DNA of 10,325 nucleotides, from contig NZ_DATITZ010000173.1 of the NCBI RefSeq assembly GCF_035467215.1, forward strand, positions 1-10,325, read 5' to 3'. The position numbers and the translations under genes are program-made. This document shows positions 4,956-10,325 of the stretch, in pieces; within the stretch, counting starts at the first letter, position 1, and each line of letters opens with the position of its first letter. The stretch is from Thiocapsa sp035467215. GTDB lineage: Bacteria > Pseudomonadota > Gammaproteobacteria > Chromatiales > Chromatiaceae. Below the pieces are notes generated by a model. The model did not search any database, was not told the DNA's origin, and worked only from the letters and a program-made list of their open reading frames with translations.

Positions 4956-5342
4956 GACCGGCTTGAACGCCTCGGCTCAGCTGCGGCCCTTGGGTGTCGC
5001 CCGGCGTGGTTGCCCACCCCCGTCGCGAGGCGGAGGATCACGAGACACGGGGCCCTTGGCTGATCGAAGGCGCGATTCGCGATGCCGGCTGAACGTCGAC
5101 TGTCGTCGCACTTCAGTCGGCGGGCGCGCTGTATCCGTTCCGACTGGAAGGCTCCCTCCCGTTCGTGATCTCCATGTCCGCGAACAGATCCGACTGCACG
5201 TGCGCCCGCGCCCAGCCGGAGAGAGCCAGACCGATCAGCCGCAGTGCCCGACCGCCATGCATAAAGGCCCGTCACAGGACCCACGCCTTGCCGAACGGGT
5301 CATTGCCCGTGATCAACGCAGATAATCGATGGAGGGATCAAC
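4956..5342. other. gene-poor region after the second toxin-antitoxin pair
   Basis: Forward frames here give only Arg/Pro-rich shadow translations and I see no plausible plus-strand gene. The possible minus-strand gene fragment at 5113-5262 is listed separately. A strong ribosome site (GGAGGG at 5331-5336) belongs to the next gene. No terminator with a T-run is visible behind the toxin gene. Confidence 0.5.
5113..5262 (-). pseudogene. possible C-terminal fragment of a Y-family polymerase (DinB/ImuB-like)
   Basis: A minus-strand stretch reads MHGGRALRLIGLALSGWARA, then HVQSDLFADMEIT. The pattern of a strand LRLIGLALSG followed after a short linker by a QxDLF-type motif resembles the end of the little-finger domain plus the beta-clamp-binding tail of DinB, UmuC or ImuB proteins. 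After DLFAD the similarity ends and the frame closes at 5113. Upstream there is an in-frame stop just before the ATG and no other polymerase domain. If the reading is right it is a leftover of a deleted gene. The match is about 30 residues and made by eye, so it could be chance. Confidence 0.28.
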
Positions 5343-6359
5343 ATGAGCGTTGGACAGAACACGCTGGATTGGCTGCGAACCGACCTGTTCCAGGTCGACG
5401 CGGCCTGGTCGGAGGAGACCGCGCGCGGGTTCCGCTGGTGGCCGCATCGGCAGGCGCAGACGCTGGAGGTCATCGGCCGGGAAGCCAGGCCGGACGGTGC
5501 GCCGGCGGCTCTGGTGCTGGTTCGCACCGAGCTGCTGCGCGACCTGGATCTCGACGAGGAGGTCTTGGCGGTGCTGCAGGCGGTCACGCTGCGCACGGCT
5601 GGCATGGCTGGTCCAGTCTACGACTCGGATCGCCGCACCCTGGATCTCTGCACGCTGGTGCGGGTGTACGCCGACATCGACGGCTGGATGCGGCGTCTGA
5701 TCGGCCTGGCCGCCATGCTGCAGATCCGTGATGCCGATCGGGGCGCGGCGGCTATCGCCGAGGCGGTTGGCGCGGCGCCCGCCCGGAGTGGCCATCCCGA
5801 GCGGGGAGCGCGCGCGGAGCCGGATGCGCTGATCGCCGAGGCCCTGCTGCGACTCGATGCCGAGGGCCGGGCGGCGTCACGCTGGCCGGGCGATGAGCTC
5901 GCGCGCTTCGCCGAGGTCTATCTGGATCAGTCCCCTGCCCTTTCGGGATCGGGGGACGCGACGGGCTTCACGGTGGAGTTCCCTCATGGCAAGCGCGCCT
6001 CCTCACTCTGCGAGGTCGCCACGGATCAGACCCACCCCTGGTATGGCAACGGCCTGGCGTTGCGGCAGCGCTTCCCCGTTTCGGTGACATCGGACGTGGA
6101 GGGTCGGCACCTGGCGCTTGAGCTGAACGCCCGCGCCCTGAGCCAAACCCCGATGGGCTACGGATTCGGCAGCTTCGGCTATCAGGATGGGGCGCTCGCG
6201 TTCCAGGCATTCTTCCCGAACCCGGCCTATCGGTCGGGGTTGGTGACGAATCTCTATCTGTCGTGCGCCGAGCGGGCGCGGATGCTGTCGGTGCTGCTGA
6301 CCGGGGTGGATTGGACGGAGGCGTCGTTCGATCCGGAGCGGGCATCGGTGAGTGGTTGA
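5343..6359 (+). CDS. uncharacterised 338-aa cytoplasmic protein
   Basis: A strong ribosome site (GGAGGG, 6 nt spacing) precedes the ATG and codon use is typical of the GC-rich chromosome, so this is a real gene. I do not recognise the family. Two globular parts are visible. Residues about 1-135 contain TDLFQVDAAWSEETARGFRW, VLVRTELLRDLDLDEEVLAV and a mixed helix/strand segment ending in a hydrophobic helix (MRRLIGLAAMLQIRDAD). An Ala/Arg-rich linker (about 140-190) leads to a second part with FTVEFPHGKRASSLCEV, HPWYGNGLALRQRFPV, MGYGFGSFGYQDGALAFQAF and LYLSCAERARMLSVLL. There is no signal peptide and no membrane helix. The aromatic/glycine-rich strand pattern is reminiscent of YbjN or type III chaperone-like folds, which is only a guess. 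It has no operon partner on either side. Confidence 0.75.
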   Translation: MSVGQNTLDWLRTDLFQVDAAWSEETARGFRWWPHRQAQTLEVIGREARPDGAPAALVLVRTELLRDLDLDEEVLAVLQAVTLRTAGMAGPVYDSDRRTLDLCTLVRVYADIDGWMRRLIGLAAMLQIRDADRGAAAIAEAVGAAPARSGHPERGARAEPDALIAEALLRLDAEGRAASRWPGDELARFAEVYLDQSPALSGSGDATGFTVEFPHGKRASSLCEVATDQTHPWYGNGLALRQRFPVSVTSDVEGRHLALELNARALSQTPMGYGFGSFGYQDGALAFQAFFPNPAYRSGLVTNLYLSCAERARMLSVLLTGVDWTEASFDPERASVSG

Positions 6360-6469
6360 TGAGTCGGTTGGAGGGCTAGTGAAGAGCGATTGGGACCCAC
6401 CATCCCGCCTATTGTGAACTACCCTTCGTCGTGTCATCGAACCGCTCAGACAATGATAGGGACTGCCTC

Positions 6470-7030
6470 ATGCTGCTCAGCGATCGCAAACCCCGTTCCA
6501 CTTTGGCCGGATTCCGGCTCGTTCCCACGCTTCTGCTTGCCGGAATGCTCTGCGGTCCTTGTGCTGCGGTCCGGGCGGAGGGTGCTGGCCCCCCTCCGGT
6601 CGATGCCTGTGCGCTGCTGACCAAGGCGGATGTCGATGCGGTGTATGGCTCGGTTGTCGGCGAGCCCAACGGCAAGGAGCTCGGCAGCGGGCCGTTTTGG
6701 GTGTCGATGTGCAACTACGACAACGCCCATACCGACGCGCCGATGCTCAGTGTGGGGCTCTTGGTCAAACCGCATGGCGCTGCTGACCCGGCGCAAGCCT
6801 ACGCAGACTACGTGGACGAGTTGCGTCGCGAGCTCGGAGAGGCGGCTGTTCCCTTACCGGTCGAAGGTCTTGCCGGACCCGCCGGCTGGGATGCGGATAC
6901 TGGTCAGCTCGCGGTGTTCGTTGGCCCGTACCAGGTCATCCTGACCAGCTTGGGGCGGTTCGCCGGCGACCGCCTGAGCCTGGCGAAGCCGCTCGCGGAG
7001 CGCGTGGTGGGGCGCTTGCCCAAGCCGTAA
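6470..7030 (+). CDS. secreted protein of unknown function with a CALLT motif
   Basis: A 186-aa exported protein. Residues 1-37 form a signal peptide: basic n-region (RKPRSTLAGFR), hydrophobic core VPTLLLAGMLCG, and a probable signal peptidase I site after AVRA. The cysteine context does not fit a lipobox. The mature part begins with VDACALLTKADVDAVYG, followed by a second cysteine in VSMCNYDN about 45 residues on. This pair is common in small secreted or surface domains of the DUF3558 type and probably forms a disulfide. The remainder is a compact alpha/beta domain with LAGPAGWDADTGQLAVFVG and a final helix. ATG 6470 is preferred over GTG 6431 because the signal peptide starts there and AGGGA is upstream. 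A periplasmic binding role is conceivable but not shown. Confidence 0.75.
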   Translation: MLLSDRKPRSTLAGFRLVPTLLLAGMLCGPCAAVRAEGAGPPPVDACALLTKADVDAVYGSVVGEPNGKELGSGPFWVSMCNYDNAHTDAPMLSVGLLVKPHGAADPAQAYADYVDELRRELGEAAVPLPVEGLAGPAGWDADTGQLAVFVGPYQVILTSLGRFAGDRLSLAKPLAERVVGRLPKP

Positions 7031-7132
7031 ATGGGACCGGTTTTGGCCCCGAATGCCTGTTCAGGCAGTGGTCATAGTTCGGACCGACCACGGTCTTCGG
7101 GTTGCGCAACATGGGCCCGATTTGGGCCCGGA
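7031..7132. repeat. imperfect 22-bp direct repeat, 80-bp period, with palindromic cores
   Basis: Two copies start at 7031 (directly after the stop codon of the secreted protein) and at 7111. They agree at 18 of 22 positions (ATGGGnCCGnTTTnGGCCCnGA). The second copy contains a perfect hairpin, GGGCCC-GATTT-GGGCCC. Between the copies TGCCTG-TT-CAGGCA (7054-7067) is another inverted repeat. The block ends at the tRNA terminator. It could act as an mRNA 3'-end structure or be an extragenic repeat family. Confidence 0.45.
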
Positions 7133-7133
7133 C

Positions 7134-7158
7134 AAAAAAGCCGGCGCGAGGCCGGCTT
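7134..7158 (-). terminator. intrinsic terminator of tRNA-Val
   Basis: Read on the minus strand: AAGCCGGC, loop CTCGC, GCCGGCTT and continuing into a run of six T. The 8-bp GC-rich stem with a 5-nt loop and a T-run is a textbook rho-independent terminator, 18 nt past the CCA end of the tRNA gene. Confidence 0.9.
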
Positions 7159-7176
7159 CTAAGTTTCTGATTGTAT

Positions 7177-7251
7177 TGGTGGGCGCAGGTGGGATCGAAC
7201 CACCGACCCCTGCCGTGTGAAGGCAGTGCTCTCCCGCTGAGCTATGCGCCC
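7177..7251 (-). tRNA. tRNA-Val, anticodon CAC
   Basis: On the minus strand the sequence folds into a complete cloverleaf: acceptor GGGCGCA/TGCGCCC (7 bp), D arm GCTC/GAGC, anticodon arm CTGCC/GGCAG with loop TTCACAC (anticodon CAC, reading GUG codons), T arm GGTGG/CCACC with loop TTCGATC, discriminator A and an encoded CCA (7177-7179). The gene is 75 nt including CCA, all stems are perfect, and there is no intron. It has its own promoter and terminator. Confidence 0.95.
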
Positions 7252-7264
7252 GGATCAGCGGCGC

Positions 7265-7293
7265 AATTTACCAGGCAAGGTTGGCGTGGTCAA
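7265..7293 (-). promoter_or_regulatory. sigma-70 promoter of tRNA-Val
   Basis: Read on the minus strand: TTGACC (7293-7288), exactly 17 nt, then TAAATT (7270-7265). The mature tRNA begins 14 nt after the -10 box. The sequence just after the -10 box is GC-rich (GCGCCGC), the discriminator type linked to stringent control of stable-RNA genes. A perfect inverted repeat, CGCCGCC-TC-GGCGGCG, ends immediately upstream of the -35 box (7294-7309). Confidence 0.8.
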
Positions 7294-7407
7294 CGCCGCC
7301 GAGGCGGCGCGAGTCGCCGGTGTCGCTCACACGGTCTCGCGTGATCGGGTTCCCCGGGCTAAAGTGGCGTGTGCGGATTCGGTCCTGTCCCGTGGGATCG
7401 ATCCATC

Positions 7408-7432
7408 TCGCGAATGCATCGGATCGCGAATG
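7408..7432. repeat. direct repeat TCGCGAATG, 16-bp period
   Basis: TCGCGAATG occurs at 7408-7416 and 7424-7432, about 75 nt upstream of the CBS/DUF294 gene. Each copy contains the palindrome TCGCGA. It could be a binding site for a regulator, but short GC-rich repeats also arise by chance. Otherwise 7294-7503 shows no gene and no clear promoter for the downstream gene. Confidence 0.3.
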
Positions 7433-7503
7433 GAGCGCTTTGCGGTCCAACGCATACCTCCACCGTCGGTGCAGTCGTCAAAATCAGTCGCTATCGAGGC
7501 CAA

Positions 7504-8946
7504 ATGTCCGCTGATAATGTGTTTTTCGTTCCCGTCAGGGATCTGTGTCAACGCGATGTCGTGACCTGCGAGCAGGATGAGTCGCTGGTCGTCGCCGCGG
7601 AGATGATGAGCGAGCGAAACATCTCGAGCATTGTGGTGTGCTCGGATCAGGTTCCGGTCGGGATGGTGACCGACCGTGACCTGCGCAACAAGGTCGTGGC
7701 TCGGGGGCGGGATCCCGGCGCGCTGCGCGTGAGCGACGTCATGAACAGTCCCTTGGTGACGATCGGCGAGGACGACTATCTTTTCGAGGCCCTTCACCTG
7801 ATGAGCCGCAGACGAATCCACCGACTGTGTGTGTTGGATGCGAGCGGTGCGCTTTGCGGGATCGTCACGGATACCGACGCACTGCGGCTGCAAAGTCGCT
7901 CGCCCCAGCAGTTGATGAAGGAGATCGAGGAGGCGGCCAACGTCGATGATCTAAAGATCCTGCACGAGAAGCTGGAGAAGCTCGTTGTGCACCTGTCGGG
8001 CACGGGCGTTGCGACGAAGGATCTGGTGCAGACGGTGGCGCATCTGAACGACCGCATCCTGGTGCGTCTGATCGAGTTGGTGCGCACCGAGCGCTACCCC
8101 GATCTCACGGACCGCTTCGCCTTCCTCGCACTGGGGAGCGAAGGCCGGCAGGAGCAGACACTCTCGACCGATCAGGACAATGCGATCGTCTACGCGGACG
8201 ATATGACGGCGGACGAGCGCGCGCGCCTCGCGGCCTTCAGTGTCGACTTGATCGACCATCTCATCGGGATCGGCGTGCCGGCGTGCCACGGCGGCATCAT
8301 GGCGAAGAACGAGGCGTGGCGGCGCAGTCTCTCCGAGTGGAAACGTGTCCTCGAGAGATGGCTGCGGACCCCCTCGCCCGAGAACATCCTCTCGGGCAGC
8401 ATGTTCTTCGATCTGCGCACCCTTTACGGAGACGCGAGCTTCGAGGCCGAGCTGAAGACCCACATCACGGCGCAGTTGCGGGCCAATAATCTGTTTTTGG
8501 CACACAGCGCCGCCAATGCGGTCGGTTTCAAGCCGCCGCTGGGGTTTTTCGGGGGAATCAAGCCGGAACGGCATGGGCCGCACCGCGGCAGCATCGAGCT
8601 GAAGAAGGCGGGCATCTTTCCGATCACCGAAGGGGTCAAGGCAATGGCCCTGCAGGCGGGCGTCGGCGACGGCGGTACCCGCGGCCGTGTGTTCGGCTTG
8701 CGGGAGGCCGGGATCCTGCGTGCCGAGCAAGCCGAGAGTCTGATCGCGGCCCTGGATTTTCTGGTGACCTTGCGGCTGCGCGCGCAGCTGCTGGCGCTCG
8801 AGGAAGGCCGCGAGCCGAACAATTATCTACCGCTTGAGCGGCTGAATCGGATCGAAGAGGGACGTCTGAAGCTTGCGCTCGAGGAGGTCGGCCACTTTCA
8901 GGGCTTCTTACGAAGCCGGTTTCATCTCAATCAGATGGGGCGCTGA
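7504..8946 (+). CDS. CBS-pair and DUF294 nucleotidyltransferase-like signalling protein
   Basis: A 480-aa cytoplasmic protein with three parts. Residues about 10-130 are a CBS-domain pair, which typically senses adenine nucleotides; each CBS ends in its signature (GMVTDRDL at 53-60, GIVTDTDAL at 119-127). After a coiled helical linker (about 135-195) comes a DUF294-type nucleotidyltransferase-like domain related to GlnD and KNTase: GSEGRQEQTLSTDQDNA (211-227) carries the GS motif and the metal-binding D223 and D225. The C-terminal DUF294_C helical domain follows, with GFKPPLGFFGG at 341-351 and HRGSIELKKAGIFPI at 360-374. Relatives often have an N-terminal cyclic-nucleotide domain, absent here. 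The key residues are intact, so activity is likely, but the target is unknown. ATG 7504 is chosen where homology begins, with GAGG 6 nt upstream; the open frame back to 7369 looks non-coding. Confidence 0.9.
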   Translation: MSADNVFFVPVRDLCQRDVVTCEQDESLVVAAEMMSERNISSIVVCSDQVPVGMVTDRDLRNKVVARGRDPGALRVSDVMNSPLVTIGEDDYLFEALHLMSRRRIHRLCVLDASGALCGIVTDTDALRLQSRSPQQLMKEIEEAANVDDLKILHEKLEKLVVHLSGTGVATKDLVQTVAHLNDRILVRLIELVRTERYPDLTDRFAFLALGSEGRQEQTLSTDQDNAIVYADDMTADERARLAAFSVDLIDHLIGIGVPACHGGIMAKNEAWRRSLSEWKRVLERWLRTPSPENILSGSMFFDLRTLYGDASFEAELKTHITAQLRANNLFLAHSAANAVGFKPPLGFFGGIKPERHGPHRGSIELKKAGIFPITEGVKAMALQAGVGDGGTRGRVFGLREAGILRAEQAESLIAALDFLVTLRLRAQLLALEEGREPNNYLPLERLNRIEEGRLKLALEEVGHFQGFLRSRFHLNQMGR

Positions 8947-9034
8947 AGCGCGACTCCGAGAGAGCTTGTTTGGGTTGCGGGACGATGCGGCATGGGCCGA
9001 GCTCGGTCTGGATGGCGGCGGGGCCGATGACGAG

Positions 9035-9054
9035 GGGGCGACTTGCATCGCCCC
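9035..9054. terminator. 7-bp stem-loop after the CBS/DUF294 gene
   Basis: GGGGCGA, a 6-nt loop, then TCGCCCC form a perfect hairpin about 90 nt beyond the stop codon. No T-run follows (CATAACA), so it is a candidate weak terminator only. Confidence 0.35.
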
Positions 9055-9115
9055 ATAACACCCGGGGCAGACAACCCTCCGCCCTCGCCGCCACCCAACT
9101 CTATGACGCCATTGC

Positions 9116-9137
9116 GCCGGGTTCGGGCTGACCCGGC
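9116..9137. other. 7-bp stem-loop in the leader of the small membrane protein gene
   Basis: GCCGGGT, an 8-nt loop, then ACCCGGC make a perfect stem; flanking TGCG and CGCA can extend it around a bulge. It ends 20 nt before the next start codon, just ahead of the ribosome site. It may be a second terminator for the upstream gene or a leader structure. Confidence 0.3.
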
Positions 9138-9157
9138 ACGCACACAGGACTGATTAA

Positions 9158-9397
9158 ATGCTCAGTTGGACCGACCGCGTTCCGCTTTACCTCTTCGTCA
9201 TCGCCGCCTTGACCCTTGGGCTATCACCCTTCGCCCCGGAGCCGCATCTTTGGGAGAAGCTGAAGATGCTGGCCGACGGGACATTGGGGAAGCCGATCGA
9301 CATCTTCGATCTCGTGCTGCATGCAACCCCGTGGGTGTTGCTCATCCTGAAGGTCACGCGTCTCCTGACGCGCGGACAAGACCCGACGCCTCGCTGA
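9158..9397 (+). CDS. small two-helix inner-membrane protein (79 aa)
   Basis: A conserved-looking small membrane protein. Helix 1 is LYLFVIAALTLGLSPFAP (about 10-27) and helix 2 is VLHATPWVLLILKVTRLL (about 53-70). Between them lies an amphipathic loop, LWEKLKMLADGTLGKPIDIFD. Proteins with this exact layout (start MLSWxDR, PEPHLxEKLxML, and xPIDIFDLxLHxTP) are found in many proteobacteria and are sometimes labelled RND transporter, for which I see no support. AGGA lies 8 nt before the ATG. The last 44 nt overlap the convergent SLOG gene. Function unknown. Confidence 0.8.
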   Translation: MLSWTDRVPLYLFVIAALTLGLSPFAPEPHLWEKLKMLADGTLGKPIDIFDLVLHATPWVLLILKVTRLLTRGQDPTPR

Positions 9398-9986
9398 GGC
9401 GAAGCCAAGCGCGAAAGACCGCGACGAAGATCCGCCGCGACTCCTCGCCGATCCCCGGTGCACCGGATTCCCGAGGTCCGGCACAGTTGAGCACCCGGAC
9501 GTGGTTCGCGATCAGCCAGTCGGCAATCGCAGGGACATCGATCGGCGCCGACAGGTCGCGCGCCAGCAGGGGTTTGCCGAGTCGACGCGCCAGCTCCGCG
9601 GTCAGGCGGGTGCCGCCGGTCATGGGGCCGCGATGCAGGATCAGGGTCGCGTCGCTGTCGCGGACGTTCCACTCGGTGCGTTCCGCATAGTCGGCGCTCG
9701 GGGTCTCGCGCAGCGGATAGTGCTCCGGGATAGGACCGTCCTCTGCGCGACGCGCGAGTGGACACCAGCCGCCGATCGGCAGACCCAGTGTGATGGCCGC
9801 GTCCAACGCCGCGCGATCGACACCCGTCTGGCCGCCCGAGACCACCCGGACGCCCACCGCGGGCACGCTCGGCTCAGGCCCCTGGCCGGCCTTGCGTGCC
9901 GCCAGCAGGTCCGCGTCCCGCCGGGCGAAGTAGAGATCCTCCTCGGCCTTTTCCTTGAGCTTGAGCTTGTCGACGAATCCGGTCAT
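9354..9986 (-). CDS. circularly permuted YpsA/SLOG family protein (putative molybdenum carrier)
   Basis: A 210-aa protein of the putative molybdenum carrier family, now placed among SLOG nucleotide-binding Rossmann proteins. Residues 1-34 are a charged helical extension (VDKLKLKEKAEEDLYFARRD). The SLOG domain then shows VRVVSGGQTGVDRAALDAA (46-64), the phosphate-binding motif of the family, LPIGGWCP, a strand DATLILHRGPMTGGTRLTAE with the second glycine motif, and LNCAGPRES near the end. SLOG proteins bind nucleotides or nucleotide-derived signals, and the molybdenum name comes from structural similarity only. The ATG at 9986 overlaps the cmoB stop as ATGA, with GGAG 8 nt upstream, so the two genes form an operon. 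A TTG at 9992 is an alternative start. The C-terminus overlaps the small membrane-protein gene. Confidence 0.85.
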   Translation of the reverse strand: MTGFVDKLKLKEKAEEDLYFARRDADLLAARKAGQGPEPSVPAVGVRVVSGGQTGVDRAALDAAITLGLPIGGWCPLARRAEDGPIPEHYPLRETPSADYAERTEWNVRDSDATLILHRGPMTGGTRLTAELARRLGKPLLARDLSAPIDVPAIADWLIANHVRVLNCAGPRESGAPGIGEESRRIFVAVFRAWLRLSEASGLVRASGDA

Positions 9987-10325
9987 GGGCAAGACTCCGG
10001 TCGGTTCGCGATCAGGACGGCGCGCACGGGCGCCGGGTGTCCCTCGATGGTGCGGCTCGGATCGGCCGGATCCAGATGATCGAGCAACGACTGAAAGCGC
10101 ATCCAGTCGGTCGAGCGCTGCTCCTGTGGGCCGGTACGGGTGACGTCGACGACACGAATCCCGGTGAACCCGCAGCGACCGAGCCAGACCGCGAGCGCAT
10201 CGGCCGTCGGGATGAACCAGACATTGCGCATCGCGGCATAGCGTCCCGAAGGGACCAGCAATCCCTCGCCCTCGCCTTCCAAAACAAGGGTTTCCAGCAC
10301 CAGCTCGCCGCCGGGGCGCAACAGT
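9983..10325 (-). CDS. cmoB: tRNA U34 carboxymethyltransferase CmoB, C-terminal part
   Basis: The 3' third of cmoB; the start lies beyond the right edge. CmoB transfers a carboxymethyl group from carboxy-SAM (made by CmoA) to 5-hydroxyuridine-34, giving cmo5U in tRNAs that read wobble codons. Recognisable: LLRPGGELVLETLVL (methyltransferase strand 5 region), the SGRYAAMRNVWFIPT block with AMRNVWF, WLGRCGFTGIRVVDVT, EQRSTDWM, and SLLDHLDPADPSRTIEGHPAPVRAV close to the end. These are standard CmoB C-terminal features in order. About 113 codons are visible. The stop codon overlaps the start of the SLOG gene. cmoA is not in the window. Confidence 0.93.
   Translation of the reverse strand, partial: LLRPGGELVLETLVLEGEGEGLLVPSGRYAAMRNVWFIPTADALAVWLGRCGFTGIRVVDVTRTGPQEQRSTDWMRFQSLLDHLDPADPSRTIEGHPAPVRAVLIANRPESCP

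Noticed and set aside
4667..5284. Minus-strand 205-codon ORF over the second toxin and the following gap
   Set aside because: Arg/Gly/Ala-rich shadow, antisense to the RES toxin in half its length.
1..10325. Mobile elements, integrase or tRNA-linked attachment site, CRISPR array
   Set aside because: No transposase or integrase motif, no terminal inverted repeats, no regularly spaced repeats, and no second copy of the tRNA-Val 3' end was seen.

Overview
The window is GC-rich chromosomal DNA, most likely from a gammaproteobacterium. The best clue is a cmoB fragment at the right edge, because the cmo5U34 tRNA pathway is typical of Gammaproteobacteria. The general protein style suggests a purple-sulfur-bacterium-like (Chromatiales) host, but that is inference. 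There is no insertion sequence, integrase, CRISPR array or rRNA.

Layout. Positions 1-264 hold the 5' part of a conserved hypothetical gene leaving the window on the minus strand. From about 450 to 2123 a plus-strand operon runs Xre/MbcA/ParS-type antitoxin, long-form RES toxin, MOSC-domain protein, with each gene overlapping the next. From 2124 to 3395 the DNA is a patchwork: a truncated signal-peptide ORF, an intact ydhR-like monooxygenase gene (minus), the N-terminal stub of a pyridoxamine-5'-phosphate-oxidase-like gene (plus), and a truncated, frameshifted methyltransferase (minus). An ABM-type monooxygenase follows (3396-3719). A second, short-form RES-Xre toxin-antitoxin pair lies at 4036-4955. 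Its toxin starts at TTG and overlaps the antitoxin stop codon. A gene-poor stretch at 4956-5342 holds a possible DinB/ImuB C-terminal fragment.

From 5343 rightward the DNA looks more like ordinary chromosome: an uncharacterised 338-aa protein, a secreted 186-aa protein, tRNA-Val(CAC) on the minus strand with a clear promoter and intrinsic terminator, a 480-aa CBS-pair/DUF294 nucleotidyltransferase-like signalling protein, a 79-aa two-helix membrane protein, a circularly permuted YpsA/SLOG (putative molybdenum carrier) protein, and the C-terminal third of CmoB. The last two form a minus-strand pair with an ATGA overlap. The SLOG gene also overlaps the 79-aa gene tail to tail.

How the parts relate. 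Both toxin-antitoxin pairs belong to the family that kills or stalls cells by attacking NAD+ (MbcT, Res) or modifying Prs (ParT). They belong to clearly different RES subfamilies. Both antitoxin genes are preceded by the same short signature: TACTC, a variable spacer, TGGAGT, then exactly 8 nt to ATG. The right arm of this inverted repeat contains the ribosome binding site. The MOSC gene translationally coupled to the first toxin is the most unusual gene association here. The gene debris between the two modules fits an accessory hot spot with repeated gain and loss.
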